Positions 38,366 to 50,230 of a stretch of 64,000 nt of DNA are shown one piece after another. A program made the position numbers and the translations under genes. This DNA is from Homarus americanus (lineage: Eukaryota; Arthropoda; Malacostraca; Decapoda; Nephropidae): positions 801,331-865,330 of the forward strand of contig NW_024748870.1 in the NCBI RefSeq assembly GCF_018991925.1, given 5' to 3'. The notes below the pieces were generated by a model. It was not told the DNA's origin and did not search any database. It worked only from the letters and a program-made list of their open reading frames with translations. Each line of letters opens with the position of its first letter. Positions within the stretch are counted from its first letter, which is position 1.

Positions 38366-41300
38366 GTACCACAGAAATGTTCTGAACTAATACCACAGAG
38401 TTGTTCTGGGTCAGTACCACACAGTTGTCCTGTTGCAGTACCACAGAGTAGTCCTGGACCAGTTCCACGGAGTTGTCCTGGACCATTACCACAAAGTAGT
38501 CCTGGACCAGTACCACAGAGTTGTTCTGGACCAGTACCACAGAGTTTTTCTTGATCAGAACCACAGAGCTGTCCTGGACATATGCCACAGAGTTGTTCTG
38601 GACCAGTACCATAGAGTTGTCCTAGATCAGTACCAAAGAGTAGTCCTGGACCAGTTCCACAGACTTGTCCTGGACGAGTACCACAGAGTAGTCCAGGACC
38701 AGTGCCACAGAGTTGTTCTGGACCAGTGCCACAGAGTTGTTCTAGACCAGTGCCACAGATTTGTCCGGGACCAGTACCACAAAGTTGTCCTGGACAAGTA
38801 CCACAGAGTTGTCCTGGACCAATACCACAGAGATGTTCTGGACCAGTGCCACAGAGTTGTCCTGGACCAGTATCACAGAGTTGTCCTGGACCTCTACCAC
38901 AGAGATGTTCTGGACCAGTATCACAGAGTAGTCCTGGACCAGTACCACAGAGTTGTTCTGGACCAGTACCACTGAGTTGTTCTTGACCGGTACCACAGAG
39001 CTGTCCTGGACCAATGCCACAGATTTGTCCTGTACCAGTACCACAGAGTTGTCCTGGACCAATGCCACAGAGTTGTTCTGGACCAATACCGCAGTGTTGT
39101 CCTGGACCAGTACCACAGAGTAGTCCTGGACCAGAACCACAGAGTAGTCCTGGACCAGTACCACAGAGTAATCCTGGACCAGTACCACAGATTTGTCCTG
39201 GACAAGTACAACAGTGTTGTTCTTGAGCAGTGGCACAGAGTTTTTCTGGACCAGTACCACAGAGTAGTCCAGGACCAGTACCACAGAGTAGTCCTGGACC
39301 AGTTCCACAGAGTTTTCCTGGAACAGTACCACAGAGTTGTCCTGGACCAGTACCACAGAGTTGTCCTGGACCAATACCACAGAGTACTCCTGGACCAATA
39401 ACGCAGAGTAGTGCTGGACCGCTTCCACAGAATAGTCCTGGACAAGTAAAACAGAAATGTCCTGGACCAGTACCACAGAGTAGTTCTTGACTAGTTCCAC
39501 AGAGTTGTCCTGGACAAATACCACAGAGTAGTCCTGGAACAGTACTTCAGAGTTGTCCTTGGCAAGAACCACAGAGTACTCCTGGACCAGTGCCACAGAG
39601 TTGTCCTGGACCAGTACCACAGAGTTGTCCTCGACCAGTACCACAGAGTTGTACTGGACCAATATTTAGAGCTGTCCTGGACCTATACCACAGAGTTGTC
39701 CTGTTCCAGTACCAGAGAGTCCTGGACCAATACCACAGAGTTGTCCTGGACCAGTACCACAGAGTTGTCCTGGACCAATACCACAGAGTAGTCCTCGACC
39801 AATAATGCAGAGTAATCCTGGACCGGTTCCACAGATTAGTCCTGGACCAGTAAAACAGAGTTGTCCTAGACCAGTACCACAAAGTTGTCCTGGACCAGTA
39901 CCACAGAGTTGTTCTTGACCAGTACCACAGACTTGTCCTTGACCAGTACCACAGAGTAGTCCTGAACGAGTACCACAGAGTTGTTCTGGACCAGTACCAC
40001 AGAGTTGTTCTTGACCGGTACCACAGAGGTGTCATGGACATATGCCACAGAGTTGTTCTTGACCAGTACCAGAGAGTTGTCCTGGACCAATGCCACAGAT
40101 ACGTTCTGGACCAGTACCACAGAGTTGTCCTGGACCAGTACCAGACTGTAGTCCTGGACCAGTACCACAGAGGTGTCCTTGACCAGTAACACAGAGTAGT
40201 CCTGGACTAGTGCCACAGAGTTGTTCTGAACCAGTTCCACAGAGTTTTTCTGGACCAGTACCACAGAGTAGTCCTGGACCAGTACCACCGAGTTGTTCTG
40301 GACCAGTACCAAAGAGATGTTCTGGACTAGTGCCACAGAATAGTCCTGGACCAGTACCACAGAGGAATCCGGGACCAGTACCACAGAGTTGTCCTGGACC
40401 AATACCACAGAGATGTTCTGGACTAGTGCCACAGAGTAGTCCTGGACCAGAACCACAAAGTTGTCCTGGACCAGTACCACAGAGATGTTCTGGACCAGTA
40501 TCACAGAGTAGTCCTGGACCAGTACCAGAGAGTAATCCTGGACCAGTACCACAGAGTTGTCCTTGACCAAAACCACAGAGATGTTCTGGACCAGTATCAC
40601 AGAGTAGTCCTGGACCAGTACCACAGATTAGTCCTGGACCAGTACCACGGAGTTGTTCTGGACCAGTACCACAGAGTTGTTCTTGACCGGTACCACAGAG
40701 GTGTCCTGGACCAATTCCACAGAGTTGTTCTGGACCAGTACCACAGAGTTGTCCTGGACCAGTACCACAGAGTTGTTCTGGATCAGTACCACACAGTTGT
40801 CGTGGACCAGTACCACAGAGTAGTCCTGGACCAGTACCACAGAGTAGTCCTCGACAAGTACCAGAGAGTTGTTTAGGAGCAGTACCACAGAGTTGTCCTA
40901 AACCAGTACCACAGAGTATTATTGGACCAGTACCACAGAGTAGTCCTGGACCAGTACCACTGAGTTGTTCAGGACCAGTACCACAGAGTTGTCCTAAACC
41001 AATACCACAGAGTTGTCCTGGACCAGTACCACAGAGTCGTGAACCAATACCACAAAGTTGTAATGGACCAATACCACAGAGTTGTCCTGAACCAGTACCA
41101 CAGAGTTGTCCTGGACCAGAACCACAGAGTCTTGAACCAATACCACATTGTTGTCCTGGACCAGTACCACAGAGTTGTCCTGGACCAATACCACAGAGTA
41201 GTCCTGGACAAGTACCACAGTGTTGTCTTGGACCAGTACCACAGAGTTGTCCTGGACCAATACCACAGAGTAGTCCTGGACCAATACCTCAGAATAGTCC

Positions 41301-42936
41301 TGGACCAGTACCACAGATTAGTCCTGGACCAGTCTCGCAGATTAGTTCTGGACCAGTACCACAGAGATGTACTGGACTAGTACCACAGAGTTGTCCTGGG
41401 CCAATACCACAGAGTTGTCCTGGGCCAATACTACAGAGTTGTGCTGGACCAGTACCACAGAATTGTTCTGGATCAGTACCACACAGTTGTCCTGGACCAT
41501 TACCACAGAGTATTATTGGACCAGTACCACAGAGTAGTCCTGGACCAGTACCACAAAGTTGTTCAGGACCAGTACCACAGAGTTGTCCTAAACCAATACC
41601 AGAGAGTTGTCTTGGACTAGTACCACAGAGTCCTGAACCAATACCACAGAGTTGTAATGGACCAATACCACAGAGTTGTCCTGTACCAGTACCACAGTAT
41701 AGTCCTGGACCAGTACCACAGAGTAGTCCTGGAACAGAACCACAGAATAGTCCTGGACCAGTACCACAGTGTTGTCCTGGACCAGTACCACAGAGTTTTT
41801 CTGGAGCAGTGGCACAGAGTTTTCATGGACCAGTACCACACAGTTGTCCTGGACCAGTACCACAGAGTTGTTCTGGATCAGTACCACACAATTGTCCTGG
41901 AACAGTACCACAGAATAGTCCTGGACCAGTACCAGAGATTTGTTCAGGACCAGTACCACAGAGTTGTCCTGGACAAGCTTCACAGAGTTTTCCTGGACCA
42001 GTACAACAGAGTTGTCATTGGACCAGTACCACAGAGTTGTCTTGGACCAATACCACAGAACTGTCCTGGACCAGTACCAGAGAGCTGTCCTGGACCAGTA
42101 CCACAGAGTCCTGAACCAATACCACATTGTTGTCCTGGACCAGTACCACAGAGTTGTCCTGGACCAATACCATAGAGTAGTCCTGTCCAATAACACAGAG
42201 TAGTCCTGGACCGGTTCCACAGAGTAGTCCTGGACCAGTACCACAGAGTAGTTCTGGACCAGTACCACAGAGATGTCTTGGACCAGTACCACAGAGTTGT
42301 CCTGGACCAATATCACAGAGTTGTCCTGGACAAGTTCCCCAGAGTTGCTTTGAACTAGTGCCACAGAGTTGTTCTGGACCATTACCACAGAGTTCTCCTG
42401 GACCAGAACCACAGAGTAGTCCTGGACCAGTACCAAAGAGTTGTCTTGGACCAGTACCACAGAGTTGTCCTAAACCAGTACCACAGAGTTGTCCTGGACC
42501 AGTTTCACAGAGTTGTCCTGGTCCAGTACTACAGATTTCTCTTGGACCAGTACCACAGAGTTGTCCTGGACCAGTACCACAGATTTGTCCTGGACCAATA
42601 CCACAGAGCTGTCCTGGACCAGTACTACAGAGGTGTCCTGGACTAGTACCACAGATTCCTGGACCAGTACCACAGAGTCCTGAGCCAATAACACAGAGTT
42701 GTCCTGGACCAGTACAACAGAGTAGTCCTGGACCAATAACATAGACTAGTCCTCGACCGGTTCCACAGAGTAGTCCTGGACCAGTAAAACAGAGTTGTCC
42801 TGGACCAGTCCCATCAGAGTAGTCATGGACCAGTACCACAGAGTTGTCCTGGACCAATACCACAGAGTTGTCCTGGACCAGTACCACAGAGTTGTCCTGG
42901 ACCAATACCACAGAGTAGCCCTGGACCAGTACGACA

Positions 42937-43130
42937 GATTAGTCTTGGACGAGTACCACAGACTAGTCCTGGACCAGTACCACAGAGATGTCCTGGACCA
43001 ATACCACAGAGTAGTCCTGGACCAGTTCCACAGATTAGTCTTGGACGAGTACCACAGACTAGTCCTGGACCAGTACCACAGAGATGTCCTGGACCAATAC
43101 CACAGAGTAGTCCTGGACCAATGCCACAGA
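42937..43130. repeat. Local 96-bp (4-unit) tandem duplication in block B
   Basis: GATTAGTCTTGGACGAGTAC occurs at 42,937 and again at 43,033, with matching flanks including CAGACTAG and CAGAGATGTCC. The offset is four units. Confidence 0.85.
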
Positions 43131-43899
43131 ATAGTCCTTGACGAGTACCACAGAGTAGTCCTGGACCAGTACACACAGAGTTGTTCTGGACCAGTACCAC
43201 AGAGTTGTCCTGGACCAATGCCACAGAGTTGTCGTGGACCAGTACCACAGAGTAGTCCTGGACCAGTACCACAGAGTAGTCCTGGACCAGTACCACAGAG
43301 TAGTCCTGGACCAGTTCCACAAAGTTGTCCTGGAACTTTACCACAGAGTTGTTCTGGATCAGTACATCAGAGTTGTTCTTCACCAGTACCACAGAGCTGC
43401 CCTGAACCAGTACCAAAGAGTTGTCCTGGACCAGTTCCACAGAGTTGGCCTGGACCAGTACCAAAGAGTTGTCCTGGACCAGTACCACAGAGTCCTGGAC
43501 CAATACCACAGAGTTGTTGTGGACCAGTACCACAGAGTTGTCGTGGACCAATACCACAGATTAGTCCTGGATCAGTACCACAGAGTAGTCCTGGACCAGT
43601 ACCACAGATTTGTCCTGGAACAGTACTACAGAGTTGTCCTGGTCCAAAAACACAGAGTAAACCTGGACCAGTAAAACAGAGTTGTCCTGGAATAGTACCA
43701 CAGAGTAGTCCTGGACCAGTACCACAGAGTTGTTCTGGACCAGTACCGCAGAGTTGTCCTGGTCCAATACCGCAGAGTAGTCCTGGACCAATACCGCAGA
43801 TTAGTCTTGGACGAGTACCACAGAGTAGTCCTGGACCAGTACCACAGAGATGTCCTGGACCAGTACCACAGAGTAATCCTGGACCAGTACCATAGAGTT

Positions 43900-44960
43900 G
43901 TCCTGGACCAGTACCACAGAGTTGTCCTGGACCAGTACTAGAAAGTTGTCCTGGACTTGTACCACAGAGTATTCCTGGACCAGTACCACAGAGTTGTCCT
44001 GGACGAGTACCACAGAGTTGTCCTGGACCAGTACCAGAGTGTTGTCCTGTACGAGTATCACAGAGTTGTCCTGTACCAGTACCACAGTGTTGTCCTTGAC
44101 CAGTACCACAGAGTTGTCCTGGACCAGTACCACAGAGTAGTCCTGGAACAGTACTGCAGAATAGTCCTGGATCATTCCCACAGAGATGTCCTGAACCAGT
44201 ACCACAGAGTATTTCTGGACCAGTACCACACAGTTGTCCTGGACCAGTACCACAGAGTATTCCTGGACCAATACCACAGAGTAGTTCTGAATCAGTGCCA
44301 CAGAGTTGTCCTGGACCAGTACCACAGAGTTGTCCTGGTCCAATACCGCAGAGTAGTCCTGGACCAATACCGCAGAGTAGTCTTGGACGAGTACCACAGA
44401 GTAGTCCTGGACCAGTACCACAGAGATGTCCTGGACCAGTACCACAGAGTAATCCTGGACCAGTATCATAGGGTTGTCTGGACCAGTACCACTGTTGTCC
44501 TGGACCAGTACCACAGAGTTGTCCTGGACCAATACCACAGAGTAGTCCTGGACCAGTACCACAGAGTAGTCTGAACAAGTACCACAGAATTGTCCTGGAC
44601 CAGTACCACAGGTTGTCCTGAACCAGTGCCATAGGAGTCCTGGACAATCCACAGTTGTCCTGGACCAGTACTAGAAAGTTGTCCTGGACTTGTACCACAG
44701 AGTATTCCTGGACCAGTACCACAGAGTTGTCCTGGACGAGTACCACAGAGTTGTCCTGGACCAGTACCAGAGTGTTGTCCTGGACGAGTATCATAGAGTT
44801 GTCTGTACCAGTACCACAGTGTTGTCCTTGACCAGTACCACAGAGTTGTCTGGACCAGTACCACAGGTAGTCCTGGAACAGTACTGTAGTCCTGGACCAG
44901 TACCACAGAGATGTCCTGGACCAGTACCACAGAGTAATCCTGGACCAGTACCATAGAGTT
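43900..44960. repeat. Higher-order duplication (offset about 732 bp), second copy indel-rich
   Basis: CTAGAAAGTTGTCC followed by CTTGTACCACAGAGTATTCC, and later CCAGAGTGTTGTCC, occur at 43,939 and again at 44,671. The second copy and the sequence before it (44,460-44,900) lack single bases at many places relative to the first. This resembles uncorrected read error rather than biological divergence. Confidence 0.8.
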
Positions 44961-45945
44961 GTCCTGGACCAGTACCACAGAGTTGTCCTGGACCAGTACC
45001 ACAGAGTTGTCCTGGACCAATACCACAGAGTAGTCCTGAACAAGTACCACAGAATTGTCCTGGACCAGTACCACAGAGTTGTCCTGAACCAGTGCCATAG
45101 AGTTGTCCTGGACCAATCCCACAGAGTTGTCCTGGACCAGTACCAGAAAGATGTCCTGGACCAGTACCACCGAGTAGTCCTGGACCAGTACCACAGAGGT
45201 GTCCTGGACCAGTACCACAGAGTTGTCCTGGACCAGTACCACAGAGTTGTCCTGAACCAGTGCCACAGATTAGTCCTTGACCAATTCCACAGAGTTGTCC
45301 TGGACCAATACCACAGAGCTGTCCTGCACCAGTACCACAGAGTTGTCCTGGACCAGTACCACAGAGTCCTGGATCAGTACCACAGAGTCCTGAACCAATA
45401 CCACAGAGTTGTCCTGGACCAATACCACAGAGTATTCCTGGACGAATTACACATAGTCCTGGACTGGTTCCACAGAGTTGTCCTGGACCAGTACTACAGA
45501 GTTGTTCTTGACCAGTACCACAGATTTGTCCTGATCCAGTACCACAGAGTTGTCCTGGACCAGTACCACAGAGTTGTCCTTGGTCAATACCACAGAGTAG
45601 TCCTGGACCAGTACCACAGAGTTGTCCTGGACCAGTAGCGCAAAGTAGTCCTGGACCAGTACCACAAAGTAGTCCTGGACCAGTACCACAGAGTAGTCCT
45701 GGACCAGTACCACAGAGTTTTTCTGGACCAGTACCACAGAGTTGTTCTTGACCGGTACTACAGAGCTGTCCTGGACCAATGCGGCAGAGTTGTCCTAGAC
45801 CAATACCATAGAGTTGGCCTGAACCAGTACCACAGAGTTGTCCTGGACCAGTTCCACAGAGTTGTCCTGGACCAGTACCACAGAGTTGTTTTGGAGCAGT
45901 ACCATAGAGTTGTTCTGGAGCAATACGACAGATTAGTCCTGGAGA

Positions 45946-46330
45946 ATCCCACGCCATGACCCAAATAAGTGATCGTGGCCTTAGCGAAGTCGCATTTAGC
46001 AAGAATAAACATCCGGCGAGCTTCACTCAGACGCTAAAGAAGATTATGAAGTTGCTCAAGATGTTCCTCCCGGGAGCCTTCTACAATTATGAGGTCATCT
46101 AGGTATGCCTGAGTCTCTTGCAAACCCCGCCTCAATTTATTGGTTGTGCCCTGGAAGGTGGCAGGTGCGTTCTTTAAATTAAAAAATCATGGAACGATAC
46201 TCTGTTAGCCCATCAGCGATGATAAATGCTGATATCCTGCTGGCCCTGGGAGTGAGAGGCACCTGTAGTACCCCATAAGATATCTACTCATATCTTCGTT
46301 TAACTTAACTTTACCTTTAGTGTCGATATC
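45946..46330 (-). pseudogene. Gypsy reverse transcriptase fragment
   Basis: Reading from 46,330 down on the minus strand, pieces of the RT palm can be followed: ISAFIIADGLTEYRSMIF, then (after a frameshift) LKNAPATFQ, then QAYLDDLIIVEGSREEHLEQ with the catalytic YLDD, then RLSEARRMFILAKCDFAKAT and ITYLGHGVG. The order and spacing are those of Ty3/Gypsy RT. There is an in-frame stop after LHNLL and at least one frameshift. Immediately after GHGVG the minisatellite starts. The polymerase normally copies element RNA; this copy is dead. Confidence 0.88.
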
Positions 46331-46541
46331 ACCCAGGCGGTTCAACATGGTGGTTTTCCTCTAAGTACTCACAGCTTTCTTCATCCTCAGCAGCTTGTCT
46401 GGGCTGAGTTGGTAGGGAGTTTATTTGATAGATTAAACTCCAGGCTGCAATTCCATATCATGTTCATTTATCACTGGTCTACAAAAAAATATTGTTTCTT
46501 TCTGGCATGAAACCTTTTAACTGTTTTTTACTAACTTTAAG

Positions 46542-47875
46542 GTGCTGAATCCAAATCTGATCTCAGATTTGCTCCATCACGTAACGTGCCAGAATTTACT
46601 GAGCTACCAGAGATTGAGGATATAGACCGGAATTCACCTGTTTCTACTGATGAAGATGAAGAGACTGATCTTTTCAAGCCATCTGGTGAAGATTGTGAAA
46701 AGCCAACGTTGTTTACTCAGTCAGAATTGAATGATCTGGTCAGAGATCTAAATTTGCCAAAACAGCCTGCTGAATTGTTAGCTTCCAGGCTTCAAGAGAA
46801 ACGACTCCTAAAACCTGGCACGAGTGTCTCCTTTTATCGCAACAGAGAAGAGCAACTGCGGAAGTACTTTCATTCATATGACCAGCTTGTTTTTTGTAAT
46901 GATGTAGAAGGACTTCTTCTCTCCATGGGACTACCAGCATATGATAGTAAGGATTGGAGACCTTTTATTGACAGTTCTAAAAGGAGCTTGAAATGTGTTC
47001 TTCTTCATAACGGAAACAAGTATGGTTCAATTCCAATCGGACATTCTGTACAAATTAAAGAAGAGTATGAAAACATTAAGACTGTTCTAGAGAGGTTGCA
47101 ATACCATGCTCATGAATGGTAAATTTGTGTGGACTTGAAAATGGTAAACTTTCTATTGGGCCAGCAAGGAGGGTACACAAAATACCCCTGTTTTCTGTAC
47201 TACTGGGACAGCAGGGCTACAGCAGACCATTGGGTGAAAAAGAATTGGCCACCAAGACATAGTTTGATGCCTGGTGACAAGAATATCATTAACGATCCTC
47301 TGGTTGACAGGAAAAACATTGTCCTTCCTCCTCTGCACATAAAACTTGGTATCATGAAGCAATTCGTCAAGGCTCTTGATCATAGTGGAGAGTGTTTCAG
47401 ATATATATGCTCAACCTTTCCAAGTCTTAGCGACGAGAAGAAAAAGGCAGGGATTTTTGATGGACCTCAAATAAGAACACTACTCAGAGATCCACACTTC
47501 CTTGCAACAATGACTGAGGCACAGGCAAGAACTTGGAATGCTTTCTCTAATGTGGTGCAGAACTTCTTAGGGAACAAGAAAGCGGACAACTATCAAGAAA
47601 TTGTGGAAGAGCTGCTCTTGAGTTTACAAGCACTTGGATGCAGAATGAGTATCAAGGTTCACTACTTACACAGTCACTTGGACGAGTTTCCAGAAAATCT
47701 GGGAGAAGTGAGCGAGGAGCAAGGGGAGCGCTTTCATCAAGACATTAAAGTAATGGAAGAACGTTACCAAGGTCGATGGGACTCGAACATGATGGCGGAC
47801 TACTGCTGGAGTTTGATGAGAGACATTCCAGAAGCTGTACATAAGAGATCGGCCAAAAAGAGGAAGTTTATGTAA
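46542..47875 (+). pseudogene. Arthropod multi-copy protein of unknown function, one in-frame stop
   Basis: A single frame of about 444 codons is open from 46,542 (no clear ATG; possibly after a splice acceptor TTTAAG at 46,536-46,541) to TAA at 47,873-47,875, with one premature TAA at 47,120-47,122. The first part is acidic (IEDIDRNSPVSTDEDEETDL), then helical (LNDLVRDLNLPKQPAELLAS). The second part is strongly protein-like: VNFLLGQQGGYTKYPCFLYY, WDSRATADHWVKKNWPPRH, VLPPLHIKLGIMKQFVKALD, HYLHSHLDEFPENLGEVSEE, QGERFHQDIKVMEERYQGRW. I recall close relatives present in many copies in aphid and other arthropod genomes, usually annotated as uncharacterised and possibly transposon-borne. It ends in a basic KRSAKKRKFM tail. 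Apart from one stop the frame is intact, so it died recently, or the stop is a sequencing error. Confidence 0.75.
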
Positions 47876-48199
47876 CTGTAACTTGATCTTAATACTTGCA
47901 CTATTTCTACCGTACATTAAGTGTTTTTTTCACCCTTCAATGTTACATTTAAATATTATATGTGCATTAACTTTCCAATTTGATATTAACAATTTTTGGT
48001 TATAGAAAAATACAAATTATAATGCTGAAAAAATTTATGTATACATGTTTAAACCGTCAATTTTGATCCAAAAGTTTACGTTTCCCAGCAAAAGTGCAAT
48101 ATGGTATATCTCAAAAACCTGATGTGATAGACAAAAACCAAAGTCATATTTGGATTTTGCATCCCAAATTTACTTAAAATCCGTTTAAAAACCTTGTGC
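47876..48199. other. AT-rich 3' flank, no gene seen
   Basis: Low-complexity AT-rich sequence after the stop codon of the preceding pseudogene. It may be its 3' untranslated region; nothing else is recognised. Confidence 0.4.
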
Positions 48200-48895
48200 C
48201 AGAAAAATTGTGTTGACCGGTGTTATACATCTTTCAGGGGTATCAGTACAGGGATCAGGATAAGAACTTTAGCAAAGTACATAATTGAACATTCTGATCA
48301 TCAGAAATATGTGATAAAGGTGAAGGTAAATTTTCATAAATGATTGTGTTATCAAGAGGTACAGATAGAGGCTCATGTGCAATTAATACGGAAGAGTGGT
48401 TCAAAATTACTGGTTCATTCTCCAGGTCTGACTCACTTGATCTGGAGTGATAGGGTTTAAATAAATTGATGTTAACTAGCTTAGAAGATTTCCTTTTGTC
48501 TGGAGTAGAAATTATACAGTTAAGATCACCGATTTTTTATAAGTACAATATAAGGTCAACTGTACTCTGATTGAATAAAGTTTCTTTTATTTGACAAGAA
48601 TATAAGAACCTTGTCCCAAGACTAAAGGTCCTGTGTACAGACTAAAAAGGTCGTAGGTCTCTTTCATTCCTGTTTAATACTGGTTTAGATATTTCTTTGC
48701 AAAGTTATGAAGATATAAATATTTATCCCTAAAATCCTTTATATACTGAATGGGGGGAAGAGTATCTAAGTGTTTATTTAAACAAGTTTCTATGATCTAC
48801 TGACCATACAGTAGATGAAAAGGACTGAAACCTAATGATTCACTCTTACTGTACCTGTAAGGGGTGGCAAAAATTTTATATATTTTATTAAATAT
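48200..48895 (-). pseudogene. Gypsy integrase C-terminal region, heavily decayed
   Basis: On the minus strand, across frames, one reads YSKSESLGFSPFHLLYGQ (the conserved E-S-x-GFSPF-x-L-YG motif after the integrase core), DKYLYLHNFAKKYLNQY, LGQGSYILVK, then a GDLNCIISTPDKRKSSKLVN stretch and LFKPYHSRS. This order is typical of the end of Gypsy Pol. Many stops and frameshifts are present. It lies upstream (in minus-strand sense) of the RT fragment at 46 kb, the reverse of the normal Pol order, so the two come from different insertions or a rearrangement. Confidence 0.72.
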
Positions 48896-49250
48896 TTCTT
48901 TCATAATTTTTTTTAATATTCTTTCTATATTTCTTTACAATTGTTTTATATATTATTCCTATTTAGTTTTCGTTTAAGTTATAGGTAGCAAGTAGTTGGC
49001 AGCGATCAAACAGGGAGGTACTACCTCCTGGAATGATATTGGAAGCCTAATATGTTGTCTAATGGTAGACCCTGCTGCCAAATAACCAATTAGATTGGAT
49101 TGACCTTAATGGTAACTCAGAATCAGATGATTTTCTTGAAACAATCCAGGGCTGTTTCCTAAGCCAATATATAACCGAACTCACCCGGGGGAATAATATA
49201 CTCTCTTGGGGGTGAATTACATGACCTCACATGAGGAGACCTCACACAAT
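48896..49250. other. Unassigned AT-rich spacer
   Basis: Runs of T and AT-rich sequence followed by about 250 bp with no open frame and no recognised repeat. Confidence 0.4.
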
Positions 49251-50230
49251 GTACAATACCCACAGAGAGCAACCTCACCTTACCTGGAGACCTGGCGGTT
49301 GAGGATGACCTGATCACGAGATCTAAGGTTGACGAGTTCCACAATAATTTAAATAATGAGTTACTTAATGTACAAAGGCAGAACATACCATACGGAAAAC
49401 TCAGATCAAACAACAATGACCCTAAATGGATAAATAGTTATTTAAAGAATATTAATGGACAAAGGAAGGCTATAGGTAGGAGAGTAAATCGTGTTGAAAT
49501 TTACTTCCGAGATTATTATAAGGTATTGACCGGTAGGGTTAAGACCGAGAAAAGAAAAGCAAAGAGGAATAATGAACTGAAGGTAGAAAGGGAGGTGAAG
49601 TCAAACCCCAAGGAATTCTATCAAATGTATCAAACTAAAACACGAGATAAGATTGGACCAATACATTCAGATGCTGGCGAGCTAACTGATAACTACGGAG
49701 AAATGAGCAATAATCTGAATAAATATTTTTCAACAGTTTTCACCTCCGAAAATTTAAACATGATACCCGAGGCACCGACTCTATTCAGAGATAGTGAAGA
49801 AAACATATTAAACGAGAGAGTAGTGACTAGTAACTACCGTCCAATCAGTCTAAAATTGTAGGTTTGACTGGAAGCAATCATTTCAAACTCTATTCGAAAT
49901 CACCTGGAGAAGCACAAGTTGATCAATGATTCCCAACATGGCTTCACAAGCGGGCGTTCATGTCTAACTAATCTATTAACATTCTTTTCATCTGTTTTTG
50001 AATCAGTGGACGAGGGGCACAATTATGATGTGGTATATCTCGACTTTAGTAAAGCCTTCGACAGAGTCCCCCACCAAAGACTGATAAGAAAGTTGAGGCT
50101 TATGGCATTAAAGGAGATATTCTAAAATGGATTAGGTTAGGTTAGGAAACAGCGAGTGAGCATTAACGGCACTAAATCTGATTGGAGCAACGTCACTAGT
50201 GGAGTTCCCCAAGGCTCGGCACTTGTAGCA
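49251..50230 (+). mobile_element. CR1-like LINE, RT part, left of LTR insertion
   Basis: A plus-strand frame gives a pre-RT helical region (KWINSYLKNINGQRKAIGRR, KVEREVKSNPKEFYQMYQTK, GEMSNNLNKYFSTVFTSENL). It joins abruptly at NYRPISLKL, skipping the segment expected between; roughly 80 residues appear deleted at about 49,820. RT motifs follow: NDSQHGFTSGRSCLTNLL, VVYLDFSKAFDRVPHQRL (motif A) and [11 protein letters not shown] (motif B) at 50,195-50,230. Stops and a frameshift are present. The element is cut at 50,230 by an LTR retrotransposon and resumes at 57,451. Confidence 0.88.
50226..50230. other. Target-site duplication TAGCA (left)
   Basis: TAGCA immediately precedes the left LTR and is repeated at 57,451-57,455 immediately after the right LTR. 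The CR1 frame reads through correctly if the LTR element and one TAGCA are ignored (SALVA then LLFIIYIN). Confidence 0.9.

Larger units (their letters stand above)
22391..45943. repeat. 24-bp minisatellite, block B
   Basis: About 23.5 kb, or some 980 units, of the same 24-bp repeat in the same orientation as block A. Unit variants are shared with block A (CAGTAAAACAG, GACATATGCC, GATCAGTACCACACAG). Indel-rich patches lie at 22,391-24,000 and about 44,460-44,950. The right edge is sharp at about 45,943, where the repeat meets minus-strand Gypsy reverse transcriptase. Reading frames of up to about 600 codons on the minus strand and about 370 on the plus strand overlap one another throughout and are a by-product of a unit lacking stops. 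Confidence 0.97.

Noticed and set aside
46529..46541. TACTAAC branch point plus AG splice acceptor before the 46.5-kb pseudogene
   Set aside because: The motif is striking, but the branch A would be only about 7 bases from the AG, too close for normal splicing. I keep a possible acceptor only as a suggestion.
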